Shown here: one piece after another, positions 1-6,851 of the stretch
How positions within the stretch are numbered: position 1 is the stretch's first letter
Layout of the letters: the number at the start of each line of letters is the position of its first letter
Source of the DNA: DATJXG01 sp035500455
GTDB lineage: Bacteria; Acidobacteriota; Terriglobia; Terriglobales; Acidobacteriaceae
Assembly (NCBI GenBank): GCA_035500455.1
Contig: DATJXG010000059.1
Location: 1-7,342, forward strand
Direction of reading: 5' to 3'
DNA: 7,342 bases
The notes under the pieces: generated by a model
The model's database searches: none
What the model saw: the letters and a program-made list of their open reading frames with translations, nothing else
Told to the model about the DNA's origin: nothing
Translations under genes and position numbers: made by a program

Positions 1-1071
1 CGCAGCCGCGCCGAGAGCGTTGAGCGCGGATCGTTGGCGATACACGATGCGCGCTCCCAGGTAGAGCGCCAGCATGAGGGTTGCCCGCCAAACCGGCGGC
101 CCAACATCGGTAACGAAGGCGTAGGCCACGCACAGCAGCACGGTAAGCAGGCCGGCAAGAACTTCGCTGATCCGCAGTCTGCGGAAGGACCAGAAAACTA
201 CCAGGGCCAGAATGCCCACATTCATTCCCGAGACGACGAGGATGTGATACGTCCCGGAGCGCTGGAAATCGGTGCGGGTTTCCTGGGTAAGGAAGGCGTC
301 TTCACCGATCACCATGGCGTCCATGAGGGCCGCCTGGCGTGGCGGCCAGATGGCGTGGATTTTTTCTACGATACTGCGGTGAATTGCGGTGCGCAGGAGT
401 TCCACGCGGCTGCCGGCGAATCCGGGGAGCAGTTCGACTTCGCCGGCCTTGGCGGAGGCCAGCGCGGTGATTCCCTTCTCCGCCAGGTAGGCGCGGTAGT
501 CGAAAGCTCCGGGATTGCGGAAGTTGTGGGGCGCGGAGAATTTCGCAGTCAGGCGCAGGCGCTCTCCGTAGTGGAAACTGTGAGTTGGGGGATTGCCTTC
601 GCTCTCGGAGGTCTCACCGTAGAGGCCGAGACGAACCCCGCACTTGAGCGGGAGATCGTGGCCTTCCACCGTAACCTGCTCGGTTTCGATGTCGAGCGAC
701 TGGCGCTCGCCGGCAGAGGATTGGAGAGGCCGGCCGTCGTTGATGACGTGCGCGGTGACCGGAACCTCTTCACCGGCAGTGAGCGCGACGATATCGGGAG
801 CAGGGCCGACCGGCGCTGCCATCTGTGCGCGGAACGCCCCAACAACCGAGATGGCGGCCAGGGCAACGCTAATTGCGGCGGGGCCATTACGCCGCACAAG
901 GTAGCAGCCCGCTAAAGCGAAGATCAGCAGAGCCAGCAACCACAAATACGGCGGCCGCCACAAATAGGAGCCGGCGATGACGCCCGCGCCAAAGGTCAGC
1001 GCCGCCCATAGCAAGGGTTGACGGCTGAGTGGCGAAGGCTGCGCGTTCGGAATGTTGGGATAGCGCTTCAT
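1..1071 (-). CDS. comEC: ComEC/Rec2-family DNA uptake channel protein, N-terminal part (partial)
   Basis: Inner-membrane channel that passes single-stranded DNA into the cytoplasm during natural transformation. The visible 357 residues have no internal stop and run off the left edge; the family is usually about 700-850 residues, so the rest of the competence domain and any beta-lactamase-like domain lie outside. Seen: hydrophobic segments at about residues 20-36, 42-59 and 65-82. A soluble DUF4131-type (OB-fold-like) region follows, with the hallmark NPGAFDYRAYLAEKGI from residue 186. The start of the competence domain is HILVVSGMNVG at 276-286 (family consensus HLLxxSGLHVG), followed by further membrane segments and a PPVWRATLML stretch. 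The ATG at 1071 is the first start after an in-frame stop at 1099-1101. It lacks a clear Shine-Dalgarno sequence. A 224-bp spacer with a palindromic repeat separates it from rlmD upstream. Whether the organism is transformable cannot be judged from this gene alone. Confidence 0.93.
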   Translation of the reverse strand, partial: MKRYPNIPNAQPSPLSRQPLLWAALTFGAGVIAGSYLWRPPYLWLLALLIFALAGCYLVRRNGPAAISVALAAISVVGAFRAQMAAPVGPAPDIVALTAGEEVPVTAHVINDGRPLQSSAGERQSLDIETEQVTVEGHDLPLKCGVRLGLYGETSESEGNPPTHSFHYGERLRLTAKFSAPHNFRNPGAFDYRAYLAEKGITALASAKAGEVELLPGFAGSRVELLRTAIHRSIVEKIHAIWPPRQAALMDAMVIGEDAFLTQETRTDFQRSGTYHILVVSGMNVGILALVVFWSFRRLRISEVLAGLLTVLLCVAYAFVTDVGPPVWRATLMLALYLGARIVYRQRSALNALGAAA

Positions 1072-1115
1072 CGCGCCGGGACTGCTTAAGGCTGTCGCCT
1101 ACCCACCCAAGAAGC

Positions 1116-1241
1116 AATCGTCATCCCGACCCCAAGACGCAATTGTCATCCCGAGCGCAGCGAATCTGGGTTTGTACCTCCAACGGCACACTCCTCGCCT
1201 CACGCAAAACCTGGATCCCGCGCTTCGCTCGGGATGACAAT
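1116..1241. repeat. Intergenic palindromic repeat element
   Basis: The spacer between rlmD and comEC contains an inverted repeat. The left arm ATTGTCATCCCGAGCG (1142-1157) is matched perfectly by its reverse complement at 1226-1241. Similarity continues inward with mismatches (CAGCG versus AAGCG, then a shared CTGG/CCAGGTTT-like stretch), giving arms of about 32-35 bp around a centre of about 35 bp. A further direct copy of the outer word, AATCGTCATCCCGA, sits at 1116-1129. The element looks like a dispersed intergenic repeat unit of the kind common in acidobacteria and other GC-rich bacteria, although copy number cannot be seen here. It has no T-run, so a Rho-independent terminator is not supported. 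Confidence 0.8.
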
Positions 1242-1295
1242 CGTCAGGCGTGGCAATGAGGATCCGGACCTGATTTCCTGAACCTCGGTTCTCAA

Positions 1296-2594
1296 TTAGT
1301 TGCGGACCAGCTGCACTACGCTCTCCAAATGAAAAGTCTGGGGGAACAAGTCCACCAGGTGGGCTTGATCGATGCGGTACCCGGCGCGGAGCAGTCCCCC
1401 CAGATCGCGTGCGAGCGTCGCGGGGTCACACGACACATAGGTAATGCGAGGCGCGCCGGACGCCGCCAGCGCCCGGACCACACTTTCGCCCAGGCCGCTG
1501 CGTGGCGGATCCACCACCACAAAGTCGGGCCGCAACGTCCGGCCCGCGTTCTTCAGGTAGTGGTCCGCCATCGCCCGGACCACTTTCACATTCCCGGGCG
1601 CATTGTAGAGAAGATCGGCGTGCGCTGTCTGTGACGCTTCAACCGCGATTACCTGTGGAAAACTTCGGGCGAGGAGCAGCGAAAAGAGGCCTCCGCCGGC
1701 GAAGAGATCCAGGGCGAACCGCCCGGAAAGATTCGCCGCTACGATTTCTGCGAGTTCGCCGACCAGATGCCGGTTGACCTGGAAGAATGCGCCCGCGCTC
1801 ACCCGGTAGGAAGCGTGCTGCGTGCTGTAGGCAAGGGATTCGGCGCCGCTGCTGAAAAGTCGCTGCGGTTCTGCCGTCGAGGCATAGGAACCACCCACAG
1901 ATCGGAAGACGACTACGCCGCTGAGGTGAGAGATTTGAAGTTTTTCCGCGATGGCTGCCGCCACGGCGGAAGTCGTCTCCGAGGCACAGTAGATCTCGGC
2001 CAGAAGTTCCGTCTCCTCGGCATTGGCGAAGAGCTCGATTTCCTGTACTGCGCCTTCGATTTTCCCGTCGCGACCCAATTGCCACAGCTCACCAATCGCG
2101 CGGTTGATCAGCGGAGAGCTGATCGGACACTGCTCCACTGCCAGGAGTTCGTGCGACCCAAAGCGGAAGTAGCCCAGAGCGAATTCGGGCGTCGCCTGAA
2201 TTCTGAACCGGGCGCGGTTGCGATAGTTCCAGGGCGGCGAGGAATGAATTTTGAGTTCGCTCTCCAGTTCGATCTTGGCGATGCGCCGCAAATTCTCCTT
2301 CAGGATGGCGGCTTTGATTTCCAGTTGCTGCTCGTAGGGAATGTGCTGGTAGTGGCATCCGCCGCAGCGCTCGAAGTATGGACACTGCGGCGCGATGCGC
2401 TGCGGCGAAGCCTGAAGAATCGATTCCAGGCGCGCCCGGGCAAAACCCGGCTTCTGCTCGGTCAGGTTGGCTTCGATCTGCTCGCCGGGCAGCACGAAGG
2501 GAACGAAGACGGCTTTGCCGCGTCCGCGCTCGTCGGCGGGAAGGCGGGCAAGGCCATCGCCGCCGTAGATCAGTTTTTCGATGGTAAGCAGCAA
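1296..2594 (-). CDS. rlmD: 23S rRNA (uracil-5-)-methyltransferase RlmD (RumA-like)
   Basis: SAM-dependent methyltransferase that makes 5-methyluridine in 23S rRNA (U1939 in E. coli). Seen in order over 432 residues: a TRAM-type RNA-binding domain (about 1-57), then a 4Fe-4S ligand set C71-x5-C77-x2-C80 with a fourth Cys at 156. FFQVN lies at 270-274, the SAM-binding loop DLFAGGG at 296-302 and DPPR at 362-365. The nucleophilic Cys in SCDPATLARDL is C389, and the C-terminal FPQTFHLE carries the general base E424. Length and the C389/E424 positions coincide with E. coli RumA as I recall it. RlmCD-type dual specificity cannot be excluded from sequence. The start is TTG at 2594-2592, directly before the TRAM core. 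The frame is open to a stop at 2652-2654 but contains no ATG or GTG, and no Shine-Dalgarno sequence is evident. The first 80 nt upstream include a hairpin repeat. Confidence 0.92.
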   Translation of the reverse strand: MLLTIEKLIYGGDGLARLPADERGRGKAVFVPFVLPGEQIEANLTEQKPGFARARLESILQASPQRIAPQCPYFERCGGCHYQHIPYEQQLEIKAAILKENLRRIAKIELESELKIHSSPPWNYRNRARFRIQATPEFALGYFRFGSHELLAVEQCPISSPLINRAIGELWQLGRDGKIEGAVQEIELFANAEETELLAEIYCASETTSAVAAAIAEKLQISHLSGVVVFRSVGGSYASTAEPQRLFSSGAESLAYSTQHASYRVSAGAFFQVNRHLVGELAEIVAANLSGRFALDLFAGGGLFSLLLARSFPQVIAVEASQTAHADLLYNAPGNVKVVRAMADHYLKNAGRTLRPDFVVVDPPRSGLGESVVRALAASGAPRITYVSCDPATLARDLGGLLRAGYRIDQAHLVDLFPQTFHLESVVQLVRN

Positions 2595-2610
2595 GGCAAT
2601 TGTTGACTGG

Positions 2611-2679
2611 TGATTCTTGATTGTGGATTGAGAATCCGCGCTGTCCGATTTTCAAATCAACAATCCACAATCAAAAATC
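2611..2679. repeat. AT-rich inverted repeat (hairpin) in the leader of rlmD
   Basis: TGATTCTTGATTGTGGATTG (2611-2630) pairs with the reverse complement of 2660-2679 with one mismatch, giving a 20-bp stem and a 29-nt loop. Adjacent bases repeat the word TCAAAAA/ATCAAAAATC, so the element is also internally repetitive and strikingly AT-rich against its GC-rich flanks. It lies between the stop of the unknown gene (2708) and the rlmD start (2594). On the minus-strand transcript its 3' arm ends 16 nt before the TTG start codon. It could be a dispersed repeat, a transcript-end or mRNA-stability structure, or an attenuator. There is no direct evidence for any of these roles. Confidence 0.8.
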
Positions 2680-2707
2680 AAAAATCGACTACCCCTTTAA
2701 TCTCAAC

Positions 2708-3418
2708 TCACATATAAAACAGGCTCAGCCTCGGCAATCCATACTGCTCCAGCAGCCGTTTGTGTACGAATTGCTTTTGCAGTTGATCGATCTGGGCGGC
2801 TTGCATCTTTCGCCGGTAGGGCGCCAGTTCGCGGTCGGCCTCGGCGCGCACGGCAATCACCGCTTCGTCTGGAGTGGCCGCCAGCAGGCCGGCAAAGAGT
2901 TTTTCTTCCAGCACCGTCAGGTGCCGCTCCAGGTCTTCCAGATGAGGTGTTGCCCCTTTCTTCTCTATCGACTCCGCCAGCTCGCGCAGCGTACTCGCGG
3001 TCTTTCCGGCCTGTGCCTGCAAGGGCGCACCGCCGCCCGCGGGCAAGTCGGCCGCCTCGATCTCATCCGCGTTGCGGCGGAGAAAGGCGGCGATCTCCTG
3101 GGGATCGAAACCGGCATTTTTGCTTCGCCCTGGAGTCTCCCCTGCCGCGCCGACCACGGCTTCCTTCATGTCTTCCGCGGCGGCCAGGATCTCCTGCGAA
3201 CAATATGCCAGGCTGTTCACCTTGCGGGTCTTCGACGGCCGCTGGTCGTACTTGTCAAATGCCGCGTCAATTCCGCGCAGCACCGCTTCCAGTGGAATGC
3301 CCGAATCCTTCCACACTTCGATCAGCGACCAATCCACCGTGGAAAGCATTAGAATACCGCCCCGCCGCCGCTGAAAGTGCTCCTCAATTTCGGTGAAATA
3401 ATTGAAGTAGTTTTCCAC
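2708..3418 (-). CDS. Uncharacterised conserved-looking protein, coupled to coaX
   Basis: A 236-residue soluble protein; I do not recognise a characterised family. It has no signal peptide or membrane segment. The N-terminal block (about 1-80) looks like a folded, conserved unit, with an aromatic start (ENYFNYF), an EEHFQRRRG stretch, LSTVDWSLIEVWKDSGIPLEAVLRG around 25-49, and KTRKVNSLAYCSQE around 64-76. I recall similar hypothetical proteins in acidobacteria and other soil bacteria, which is memory and not a search. A flexible Gly/Ala/Pro-rich stretch (about 88-140) leads to a charged, mostly helical second half (about 142-225) that could form coiled coil, ending in RLLEQYGLPRLSLFYM. The start is GTG at 3418. 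It begins 4 nt after the coaX stop, so translation is probably coupled to coaX; no good Shine-Dalgarno sequence is seen. The position suggests co-expression with birA and coaX but does not give a function. Confidence 0.82.
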   Translation of the reverse strand: MENYFNYFTEIEEHFQRRRGGILMLSTVDWSLIEVWKDSGIPLEAVLRGIDAAFDKYDQRPSKTRKVNSLAYCSQEILAAAEDMKEAVVGAAGETPGRSKNAGFDPQEIAAFLRRNADEIEAADLPAGGGAPLQAQAGKTASTLRELAESIEKKGATPHLEDLERHLTVLEEKLFAGLLAATPDEAVIAVRAEADRELAPYRRKMQAAQIDQLQKQFVHKRLLEQYGLPRLSLFYM

Positions 3419-3422
3419 GGAA

Positions 3423-4334
3423 CTAGCGCGAGGCTTTCTGTGGAGTGTGCCCTGGCGCTTCGCCGGATGCGCGCCCGGAAGATTCGTGCCCGGAAGCAGA
3501 AGGCCGCTGCGCCTTGATCATCGCCGGCTCGCGGGTTCCCTTCGCCGCCACATTGCGCTCCCAGATGATGCGCAGGCCCTCCAGCGTGAGGAAGTCGTCC
3601 ACGTGCTGAATGTAGCGCGACCCTTTGCCGATCAGTCCGGCCAGCCCACCTGTGGCCAGCACGTGAGATTCTTTTCCCATCTCGCCCAGCAACAGTTCGA
3701 GAATGCCATCCACCAGCCCGAGATAGCCGTAGTACAGGCCGGACTGCAGGCTGCCCACGGTGTTGCTGCCGATAATGCGCGGCGGCTTGCGAATATCCAC
3801 CCGCGGCAGGCGGGCGGTGTGCTCGAAGAGCGCTTCAGCGGAGATGCCAATGCCCGGACAGATCACGCCGCCCATGTATTCGCCTTTGGCGGAGACGCAA
3901 TCGAATGTGGTGGCTGTACCGAAGTCCACGGCAATACACGGCCCGCCGTACTTTTCGAAGGCGGCGACTGAGTTTACGATGCGGTCGGCGCCCACCTCCG
4001 CCGGATTGTCGTAGAGCACCGGCATTCCGGTCTTGATACCGGGCTCGATGAATAGCGGCTTGGTGTGAAAATAGCGTTCACACATCTGGCGCAGCGTGGA
4101 ATCGAGCGGAGGGACAACGGAGGAAACCACAATTCCGGCGACCGCTTTCACTTCCAGGTCCGCCATGGCGAAGAGGTTGCGGAACAGCACGCCATATTCG
4201 TCCACCGTCTGGGCGGCCACAGTGGTCACGCGCCAGTTGGCGACCAGGGTTTCATAGCTTCCGGCGATCTTCGAGGATTTCTCGAAGACGCCAAGAACCG
4301 TGTTGGTGTTGCCGACATCGAGAACGAGAAGCAT
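3423..4334 (-). CDS. coaX: Type III pantothenate kinase
   Basis: Cytoplasmic kinase that phosphorylates pantothenate with ATP, the first committed step of coenzyme A synthesis. It belongs to the ASKHA fold and is typically insensitive to CoA feedback. Seen: phosphate-binding DVGNTNT at residues 6-12, PGIKTGMP near 98-105, GADRIVN at 115-121 (Asp of the active site), the second phosphate loop DFGTATT at 137-143, and ATGGLA near 227-232. The recognisable core ends near residue 261. Residues 262-303 form a Ser/Gly/Pro/Lys-rich tail not typical of the family, whose members are usually about 255-260 residues. The ATG at 4334 has AAGGA at 4339-4343 on the minus strand, four bases upstream. The 59-nt gap after birA and the 4-nt gap to the next gene indicate one operon. 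birA-coaX pairing, sometimes as a fusion, is known in several bacterial groups. Confidence 0.95.
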   Translation of the reverse strand: MLLVLDVGNTNTVLGVFEKSSKIAGSYETLVANWRVTTVAAQTVDEYGVLFRNLFAMADLEVKAVAGIVVSSVVPPLDSTLRQMCERYFHTKPLFIEPGIKTGMPVLYDNPAEVGADRIVNSVAAFEKYGGPCIAVDFGTATTFDCVSAKGEYMGGVICPGIGISAEALFEHTARLPRVDIRKPPRIIGSNTVGSLQSGLYYGYLGLVDGILELLLGEMGKESHVLATGGLAGLIGKGSRYIQHVDDFLTLEGLRIIWERNVAAKGTREPAMIKAQRPSASGHESSGRASGEAPGHTPQKASR

Positions 4335-4338
4335 GAAA

Positions 4339-4343
4339 TCCTT
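4339..4343 (-). promoter_or_regulatory. Ribosome-binding site of coaX
   Basis: AAGGA on the minus strand, four bases before the ATG at 4334. It is the only reasonable Shine-Dalgarno match among the minus-strand genes of the window and supports that start. Confidence 0.55.
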
Positions 4344-4393
4344 GTGGAATCCCGGGGATGGATCACCAGACCCGGACGACGTGTCTTACACGG

Positions 4394-5380
4394 TTACATC
4401 AGCTGCACCGTGCCGCTAAGCACCGTCCGCAAGCCCTGCAGCGTTCGCACTTGCAGAAAGCCGCGGTCATCCAGGCCCGCGCTCACGCCTTCGAAACTAC
4501 CGCCATTTTCTTCCACCTGCACCTGCCGGCCGCGCGCCGACGAGGAGCGCTCCTGAAACCGGCGCAGGATTGAGTCGTGGGCGTCGGGGCGCTGCAGCAA
4601 GTTGCGATATTCGCGATCCAGCGATTTTAGCAAAGCCACGCACAGTTCCACGCGCGACCATTCCTGCCCGCTGGCCAGCCGCAGGGAAGTTGCGAGCGGC
4701 TGCAGTTCGGCGGGAAAAGAGTCGTGATTCACGTTCACCCCGACGCCTACCACCACGTAGCGCACGCGCGTGGCTTCGGCGTTCATTTCGGTGAGGATTC
4801 CGCAGAACTTTTTGCCGTCAATCAGCACGTCGTTCGGCCACTTCAAATCGACGGCCAATTTGGGCGCCACCACCTGCAGAACCGCATGCACCGCCAGGCC
4901 GGCGGCCAGCGAAAGCACCAGCGTGTCTGCGGGCGCCAGGGGCGGCCGCAGCACTATCGAACAGTAAATCCCTCCCGACTGCGGCGAATGCCACTGGTGC
5001 GCGCCCCGGCCGCGGCCGGCCGTCTGCTGCTCCGCCAGGAAGACGCTGCCTTCGAGAGCGCCGTCACTAGCCGCCTGCATCGCCGTGGTGTTGGTGGAAC
5101 CGATTTTGAAGTAATGATGAATGTGCTGGCTGAAAATCGTGCCCCGGAGCAAGGGCGCAAGAACTTCCGGTAAAAGCAGATCCGGGACGGAACGCAGGCG
5201 GTATCCGGTGTGGGGATGTCCGGCAATCGCCACGCCGAATCCCCGCAGGCGCTGCACCAGGCGCCACACCTCCGAGCGGGTAGTTCCGATTTCCTGGGCG
5301 ACTTTGGTGCCGCTCAGAACCAGCGTGGGATAGTCCATCAGCAAACGCACGATGCTGCCCAGGCGGGCATCGGTCGGCAT
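4394..5380 (-). CDS. birA: Biotin-[acetyl-CoA-carboxylase] ligase with N-terminal HTH (BirA)
   Basis: Activates biotin with ATP to biotinyl-AMP and attaches it to the carrier-protein lysine of acetyl-CoA carboxylase and related enzymes. Seen in 328 residues: an N-terminal winged-helix domain (about 6-62, ending HPHTGYRL), which in family members binds biotin operators. Then come the ligase motifs GRGRGAHQW from residue 122, KWPNDVLIDGKKFCGIL from 180 and GVGVNVN at 212-218, and a C-terminal SH3-like domain (about 275-328). Length matches E. coli BirA (321). The HTH suggests a bifunctional ligase/repressor, but no biotin genes are in view. I chose the ATG at 5380 because the HTH core begins a few residues later. 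The frame stays open upstream to an ATG at 5662, but those 94 codons show no family similarity. There is no clear Shine-Dalgarno sequence, so the start is the least certain part. Confidence 0.93.
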   Translation of the reverse strand: MPTDARLGSIVRLLMDYPTLVLSGTKVAQEIGTTRSEVWRLVQRLRGFGVAIAGHPHTGYRLRSVPDLLLPEVLAPLLRGTIFSQHIHHYFKIGSTNTTAMQAASDGALEGSVFLAEQQTAGRGRGAHQWHSPQSGGIYCSIVLRPPLAPADTLVLSLAAGLAVHAVLQVVAPKLAVDLKWPNDVLIDGKKFCGILTEMNAEATRVRYVVVGVGVNVNHDSFPAELQPLATSLRLASGQEWSRVELCVALLKSLDREYRNLLQRPDAHDSILRRFQERSSSARGRQVQVEENGGSFEGVSAGLDDRGFLQVRTLQGLRTVLSGTVQLM

Positions 5381-5714
5381 CGGCAGCGGTTCGCGGACTG
5401 CTCTCGGTTTGCGGGTTGTGCGCGGCTTTGTGATGCGGGAATTATGCGGGATAGAAAGGGAAACCACAAATCGGGATTCGAACACCGGAGATGGGGAGCC
5501 GGGCCCAATCACGGTTGCAGCAGCCTCGACTTCGATGGTCCGAAACCACGGCAAATACAGTATGGACGGTATTGATTTTCCGAGGGTATTTGGTCTAGCG
5601 TCGAGGTATCCAAAAAAATTCACGTGGCGAATGGCTGCGATCATTCGAGCGCGCCTTCGCACAGGCTGAGAACAAACACTTCAAATCACTGATTCAGGGC
5701 ATGCCAAAAGCCAT
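5381..5714. other. Intergenic region between divergent birA and SDR gene, left part
   Basis: This stretch separates birA (minus) from the plus-strand SDR gene and must hold the birA promoter. It is more AT-rich than the flanking genes around 5560-5640, including an A7 run at 5611-5617. I see no convincing -35/-10 pair on either strand and no biotin-operator-like palindrome that I could defend. Both strands are partly open (minus 5381-5662, plus 5352-5669), but neither product looks like a protein. I therefore treat it as non-coding with moderate confidence. Confidence 0.5.
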
Positions 5715-5767
5715 GGGTCAAATCACCTGGGCAAATCACCTGGGTCAAATCACCTGGGTCAAATCAC
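5715..5767. repeat. Minisatellite array A, 14-bp unit, about 3.8 copies
   Basis: Tandem copies of GGGTCAAATCACCT occur at 5715-5728, 5729-5741 (one T missing), 5742-5755 and 5756-5767 (partial, 12 nt). The copies are otherwise identical, which points to recent expansion by slippage. The array lies 97 nt before the SDR start codon. Its unit resembles the reverse complement of array B at 6852-6926: both have CCTGGG, one base, then CAAAT. Confidence 0.9.
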
Positions 5768-5851
5768 AAAGATCATGTCACCAACCGGCAGACGCTTCTG
5801 TCATCGCGAGTACAACAGGCCGCTGGCTCCGAAATGCCTCGGCCGGCAGCG

Positions 5852-5857
5852 AAGGAG
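5852..5857 (+). promoter_or_regulatory. Ribosome-binding site deciding the SDR start
   Basis: AAGGAG followed by six bases and then the ATG at 5864. This favours the start at 5864 over an in-frame ATG at 5834, whose ten extra residues precede the beta strand of the Rossmann fold and have no such site. Confidence 0.8.
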
Positions 5858-5863
5858 ATAATC

Positions 5864-6697
5864 ATGAAAATCGTAGTGATCGGCGGTACCGGACTCATTG
5901 GATCAAAGCTCGTCACCAAGCTGCGTGAGCAGGGGCACGAAGCGGTGGCAGCAGCACCTAACACCGGGGTCAACAGCCTCACGGGCGAGGGACTAGCCGA
6001 AGCTCTGAAAGGTGCCTCAGTAGTCGTTGACGTATCGAACTCTCCCTCCTGGGAGGACGCGGCAGTGCTGAAGTTCTTCGAAACATCGACTCGCAACCTC
6101 CTGACCTCTGAAGCGGCCGCAGGAGTAAGACATCACGTTGCGTTATCGGTCGTGGGAACCGACCGGCTGTCCGAGAGCGGCTACTTCCGCGCCAAGATCG
6201 CTCAGGAAAAACTGATCAGAGAATCTTCCATCCCCTATTCCATCGTCCACGCTACGCAGTTCTTCGAGTTCCTCAAGGGCCTCGCCGACATTTCCATGGT
6301 TGACGGCAAGGTGCATTTGCCTCCTGTGTTGTTCCAGCCGATGGCCGCCGACGATGTGGCGAGTGGCGTGGGCCGGGTTGCGGTAGGTCAGCCGGTCAAC
6401 GGCATCGTCGAAATTGGCGGCCCGGAACAGTTTCGCGTGGATGAACTGGTCCGGCGGCGCCTGGCCTCGCTCAATGATTCCCGCGAAGTCATCGCGGATG
6501 CAAACGCGCGTTACGCCGGGGCGAAACTCAGCGAGAGAACGCTGGTTCCGGGCAATCACGCACGCCTCGGCGAGACTCGTTTCGAAACCTGGCTGACTCA
6601 GCCCGCAGCACAAATTCCCAGCGCGCATGCTCAGCCCGCGGGCATCGCAGTGGTCGCCAAGGGGAAAGAGAAAGAGACTCGTAAGAAAGCCAGCTGA
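5864..6697 (+). CDS. SDR/NmrA-like NAD(P)-binding oxidoreductase
   Basis: A 277-residue atypical short-chain dehydrogenase of the NmrA-like (COG0702) group, cytoplasmic; the substrate is unknown. Seen: an N-terminal Rossmann strand MKIVVIGGTGLIG with the GxxGxxG dinucleotide-binding motif at 7-13, and NTGVNSLTGEGL near 33-44. VVVDVSNSPSWED lies near 53-65 and RHHVALSVVGTD at 89-100. A Y107-x3-K111 pair (GYFRAKIAQEKLI) stands at the usual SDR catalytic position, and IPYSIVHATQFFEF follows from 123. The last 30 or so residues are Ala/Pro- then Lys/Glu-rich and probably disordered. Family members may be enzymes or redox sensors like fungal NmrA, and annotation databases use both names. The gene stands alone on the plus strand, divergent from birA and convergent with the ABC gene. 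It is bracketed by related tandem repeats, so it may be an insertion into this locus, which is inference only. Confidence 0.9.
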   Translation: MKIVVIGGTGLIGSKLVTKLREQGHEAVAAAPNTGVNSLTGEGLAEALKGASVVVDVSNSPSWEDAAVLKFFETSTRNLLTSEAAAGVRHHVALSVVGTDRLSESGYFRAKIAQEKLIRESSIPYSIVHATQFFEFLKGLADISMVDGKVHLPPVLFQPMAADDVASGVGRVAVGQPVNGIVEIGGPEQFRVDELVRRRLASLNDSREVIADANARYAGAKLSERTLVPGNHARLGETRFETWLTQPAAQIPSAHAQPAGIAVVAKGKEKETRKKAS

Positions 6698-6851
6698 TTC
6701 GCCACCGCCGTGCGCCGCTGTCGTCGGGTGGGAGTTTTGCCGAGGGAACCGCCATCTGCGCGGAACTGGAGCGGCGGCGGCGCAACGGGATGCCGGGGCG
6801 ATTACACGCGGTGGCGAGCAAGGGCGCCTGTCCGCACCAGGCATTTCCGCA
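6698..6851. other. Intergenic spacer between convergent SDR and ABC genes
   Basis: GC-rich sequence following the SDR stop. I see several GC-rich words that could pair weakly (for example around 6705-6720 with 6770-6783). There is no clean stem followed by a T-run, so no terminator is called. The open frames crossing it on both strands are extensions of shadow frames of the flanking genes. Confidence 0.5.

Noticed and set aside
34..915. Plus-strand 293-codon open frame
   Set aside because: It is the exact antisense register of comEC, whose minus-strand product shows clear DUF4131 and competence-domain motifs. The plus-strand product has no recognisable domain.
1280..1291. GAACC/GGTTC hairpin just after the rlmD stop, as a terminator
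   Set aside because: The stem is only 4-5 bp with almost no loop and is not followed by a T-run.
1767..2606. Plus-strand 279-codon open frame and the minus frame 2089-2670
   Set aside because: Both overlap rlmD in other frames. Only the rlmD frame carries the Fe-S, SAM and catalytic motifs.
5470..5495. Possible tRNA T-arm (GATTCGAAC / GTTCGAATC)
   Set aside because: The loop word resembles a T-loop on either strand. However, the five-base stems do not pair, and no acceptor, D or anticodon arms fit around it.
5701..5928. Small plus-strand open frame with a repeated GQITW peptide
   Set aside because: The peptide repeat is just the translation of minisatellite array A, and the frame runs into the SDR gene out of register.
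6143..6844. Minus-strand 233-codon open frame
   Set aside because: Antisense shadow of the SDR gene, which has a Rossmann motif and a strong ribosome-binding site. The minus product has no recognisable features.
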